A DNA stretch of 64,000 bases from CALBTQ01 sp036725605 (lineage in GTDB: Bacteria; Lernaellota; Lernaellaia; Lernaellales; Lernaellaceae): NCBI GenBank assembly GCA_036725605.1, contig DAIMDW010000001.1, positions 186,001 through 250,000 of the forward strand, in the 5' to 3' direction. Under the pieces are notes generated by a model. That model ran no database searches. It had not been told where the DNA came from and saw only the letters and a program-made list of their open reading frames with translations. The stretch's first letter is position 1; each line of letters begins with the position of its first letter. Both the position numbers and the translations under genes were made by a program. Shown piece after piece: positions 62,054 through 64,000 of this stretch.

Positions 62054-62535
62054 AGTTCCGGCATCCCCACGCCCCAGGCCTTGGCGCTCACGTTGGACCA
62101 GCCGGCCAGGAGCCATTTTCCGTCGCGTTTCACCAATTGCAGCCCGATGTTTCCCCAGCGATAGCCTTGCCGGTCGGGCAGGCCCGAACCGAGGCTGGCC
62201 ACCCGGGTCGCTTCGCCGACGACGTGAAATTTCGCGGTGGCCTTGTCGCCGTCCACCTCGATCTGCAACTGCACCAAGCGGATTTCGATGTCGGTCCATT
62301 GCGCCATGCTGGCGGCGATGACCAACGCCCACTGGTCCTTGGTGAAACCGAAGGAATCGACGAAGTCGTCGGCGAAATAGGCGATCACTTTCTCCGCGTT
62401 CTGATCCTCGATGTCATAAATCGCCCGCTTGAGCGAGCGTTCGACCTGCGCCTTGGGCGTCAGGTAGCACGAATAAACCGCGATCGCGGCAATCGCGACC
62501 GCGACGATCAGCAATATCGTACGCCGTCGGTTCAT
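62050..62535 (-). CDS. Membrane-anchored NTF2-like protein
   Basis: 161 residues. One N-terminal hydrophobic helix after a basic start (MNRRRTILLIVAVAIAAIAVYSCYL), then about 130 residues with helix KRAIYDIEDQNAEKVIAYFADDF and strands ending LVKRDGKWLLAGWSN, the pattern of the NTF2/SnoaL fold. No catalytic residues seen; perhaps a ligand-binding domain facing the periplasm. It lies three bases after the FmdB-type gene and overlaps the patatin gene by four. Confidence 0.85.
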   Translation of the reverse strand: MNRRRTILLIVAVAIAAIAVYSCYLTPKAQVERSLKRAIYDIEDQNAEKVIAYFADDFVDSFGFTKDQWALVIAASMAQWTDIEIRLVQLQIEVDGDKATAKFHVVGEATRVASLGSGLPDRQGYRWGNIGLQLVKRDGKWLLAGWSNVSAKAWGVGMPEL

Positions 62536-62538
62536 CGG

Positions 62539-62760
62539 TCAGTGGCATCCGCTGCACGAGGGGCGCGAGCACGTGCCGCACCCCGAGGATGATGATTTGG
62601 TCGTCACGCCGTCCCGGCCGGTCGAGCGAAAGCTGAATCCGCTCATCTGTTTTTGCACGTCCGTCGCACCGCAATGCGGGCAGGGCGGCGTGTTGCCGCC
62701 GAACACCAATTTCTCGAATTTGTGCTCGCAACGGCGGCAGATGTACTCGAAGATCGGCAT
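62539..62760 (-). CDS. FmdB-family zinc-ribbon protein
   Basis: 73 residues: MPIFEYICRRCEHKFEKL, then PPCPHCGATDVQK, i.e. two C-x-x-C pairs forming the ribbon. The tail has SSSSGCGTCSRPSCSGCH, a further Cys-rich end with possible metal binding. FmdB proteins are small regulatory or accessory proteins of unclear role. It is in the run selA, 62767 gene, fmdB, NTF2-like, patatin. Confidence 0.92.
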   Translation of the reverse strand: MPIFEYICRRCEHKFEKLVFGGNTPPCPHCGATDVQKQMSGFSFRSTGRDGVTTKSSSSGCGTCSRPSCSGCH

Positions 62761-62766
62761 GGCGGT

Positions 62767-63084
62767 TTACTGCAAATTGATTGGGGGTTTGGTTTTACGC
62801 ATCGGTTTGCCGTCGCCGGCCAACTCGAGATCGTCAATGAACATCTCGCGGCATTCGGGGCACAGGACCAACTCGATTTCCATGTGCACCTGGTCCTCCA
62901 GCGTTTTCTCGTCCAGTCGCGAGGCTTGTTCCAGAATTTCCAAACGCGTTTCGTCGTCGCCGCCGATGTCGGGCAGATAGCCGTCCCAGTCGGCGGTGAT
63001 TTCCACGCGCACGTTGTATTTGGTCGATCCGAGCGGCAGCTCGGTCTGGCAGCGGTCGCAATATTTGGTCGCCAAGCGTTTCAT
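62767..63084 (-). CDS. Small zinc-binding-like protein, unknown function
   Basis: 105 residues. Two Cys pairs, C-D-R-C at the start (ATKYCDRCQTELPLG) and C-P-E-C near residue 79-82 (VLCPECREMFIDD), suggest one zinc site bringing together a small beta domain. The start overlaps the selA stop by four bases (ATGA), so it is translated together with selA. Function unknown. Confidence 0.88.
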   Translation of the reverse strand: MKRLATKYCDRCQTELPLGSTKYNVRVEITADWDGYLPDIGGDDETRLEILEQASRLDEKTLEDQVHMEIELVLCPECREMFIDDLELAGDGKPMRKTKPPINLQ

Positions 63085-64000
63085 GACTCGTCTTCCTTTT
63101 CTTCGCTCAGCCGGCGAAGTTCCTCCACCAATCCATTGTGGAATAACGACCGTTCATCGTCAAGAATGGTGCGCGGATCGGCCAGCACGGCGTCCTGCTC
63201 GATGCGCACGATGATCGGCAGTTCGCGGGCGCGCAACGCGGTAACCAGCGCGTCGGCCGTCGTGTGCTTGGGGCGCACGGCCACCGCCGGATCCTCCAGC
63301 CGGGCCAGGGGCATGGCGCCGCCGCCCACCTGACCTTCGGTAACGACGATCTCGAAGTCGGCCAGCTCGCCCGCGTCGCGGCGTAGATCGGCCGCCAGTT
63401 GCTCGGCGCGCTTGGTCAGTGCGTCTTTTTCCATCGATACCATGCGCAGCGTGGGGATGGTCGCCAGCGCCCGTTGCGGATCGCGGTACAGGCGCAAGGT
63501 GGCTTCCAGCGCGGCGAGGGTCATCTTGTCCACGCGCAAGGCCCGATGCAGCGGATTTTTCGCACAGGCGCGGATGGCCTCGGCCTTGCCGATCAACACG
63601 CCGCCTTGCGGGCCGCCCAGCAGCTTGTCGCCGCTGAAGGTGACCACATCCAACCCGCTGGCGACCACCTCGGCGGCGGTCGGTTCGTAGGGTAGATGCA
63701 ACTGCGCCGTTTCCAGCAAACAACCGCTGCCCAGGTCTTCGATCGCCTTGACGCCCTTGCCGTGCGCCAGCTCGGCCAGTTCCGCGCCGGTCACGGTTTT
63801 GGTGAAACCCTGAATGCGATAGTTGCTGGTGTGCACCTTTAACAATAAGGACGTGCGCTCGTTGATCGCCTTTTCGTAATCGGCCAGGTGCGTGCGGTTG
63901 GTCGTGCCGACCTCGACCATGATCGCGCCGGACGCGGCCATCACGTCGGGAATACGGAAGCTGCCGCCGATCTCGATCAACTCGCCGCGGCTGACCACCG
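63081..64000 (-). CDS. selA: L-seryl-tRNA(Sec) selenium transferase, C-terminal part (5' end outside window)
   Basis: About 306 residues visible; the reading frame continues past base 64000. SelA motifs: SRGELIEIGGSFRIPDVMAASGAIMVEVGTTNRTHLADYEKAI, then LKVHTSNYRIQGFTK, ALEDLGSGCL-like EDLGSGCLLE, and the PLP lysine in VTFSGDKLLGGPQGG. It converts Ser-tRNA(Sec) to Sec-tRNA(Sec), so the organism probably makes selenoproteins. selB and selC are not in the window. The last bases overlap the start of the small zinc-protein gene. Confidence 0.96.
   Translation of the reverse strand, partial: VVSRGELIEIGGSFRIPDVMAASGAIMVEVGTTNRTHLADYEKAINERTSLLLKVHTSNYRIQGFTKTVTGAELAELAHGKGVKAIEDLGSGCLLETAQLHLPYEPTAAEVVASGLDVVTFSGDKLLGGPQGGVLIGKAEAIRACAKNPLHRALRVDKMTLAALEATLRLYRDPQRALATIPTLRMVSMEKDALTKRAEQLAADLRRDAGELADFEIVVTEGQVGGGAMPLARLEDPAVAVRPKHTTADALVTALRARELPIIVRIEQDAVLADPRTILDDERSLFHNGLVEELRRLSEEKEDES

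Overview
The window is a gene-dense, high-GC (roughly 60% by eye) stretch of a Gram-negative-type bacterial chromosome. Evidence for an outer-membrane lifestyle is the number of lipobox lipoproteins, a Tat signal, an arylsulfotransferase-like protein and MBOAT/SGNH envelope genes. HD-GYP signalling, sigma-54 control, SelA and lipoproteins with long Asp-Asp-Asp-Thr/Val linkers suggest a deltaproteobacterial-type (Myxococcota/Desulfobacterota-like) or neighbouring uncultured lineage. That placement is an impression, not a database result.

Layout. 1-7.8 kb: signal transduction. A histidine kinase cut by the window edge faces an operon of a PilZ/hydrolase-like/methyltransferase fusion, a double-kinase hybrid sensor and an HD-GYP response regulator. 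7.8-8.6 kb: AT-rich, apparently non-coding island. 8.6-16.3 kb: VOC protein, D-rich lipoprotein plus GH123/DUF4091-like protein, an M28-like protein, and a membrane protein with a beta-rich outer domain. 16.4-24.6 kb: AsnB-like synthetase, a frameshifted C45-type acyltransferase, and an AcoR-like sigma-54 activator divergent from an aldehyde dehydrogenase whose upstream region holds a -24/-12 promoter and two palindromes. 24.7 kb: initiator tRNA-Met with its own promoter and terminator. 25-29.7 kb: GspE-N-like protein, Tat-targeted TldD, PmbA/TldE and NamZ-like muramidase in one run. 29.8-36 kb: acyltransferase plus epimerase, several lipoproteins, and an endoglycoceramidase-like GH5 enzyme.

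36-46 kb: envelope-polymer region. It holds an SH3b lipoprotein, two glycosyltransferases, an ASST-like lipoprotein, and an SGNH protein + MBOAT acyltransferase + 37-residue microprotein ending F-V-Y-V-M-F. The last gene, easily missed by annotation, looks like a DltX-type acyl-carrier microprotein, so the three together read as a compact export-and-acylate system of unknown substrate.

45.6-57.6 kb: a long leftward housekeeping run (mutS, amidase, xerC/D, CBS/tRNA nucleotidyltransferase, M50 protease, trpS, scpA, scpB, rluB) with mostly overlapping starts and stops. 57.8-64 kb: a C25 gingipain-like lipoprotein, an M18 aminopeptidase, and a leftward run of selA (cut by the right edge), two zinc-ribbon-like small proteins, an NTF2-like protein and a patatin. 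No CRISPR array, rRNA, prophage or insertion sequence was seen.
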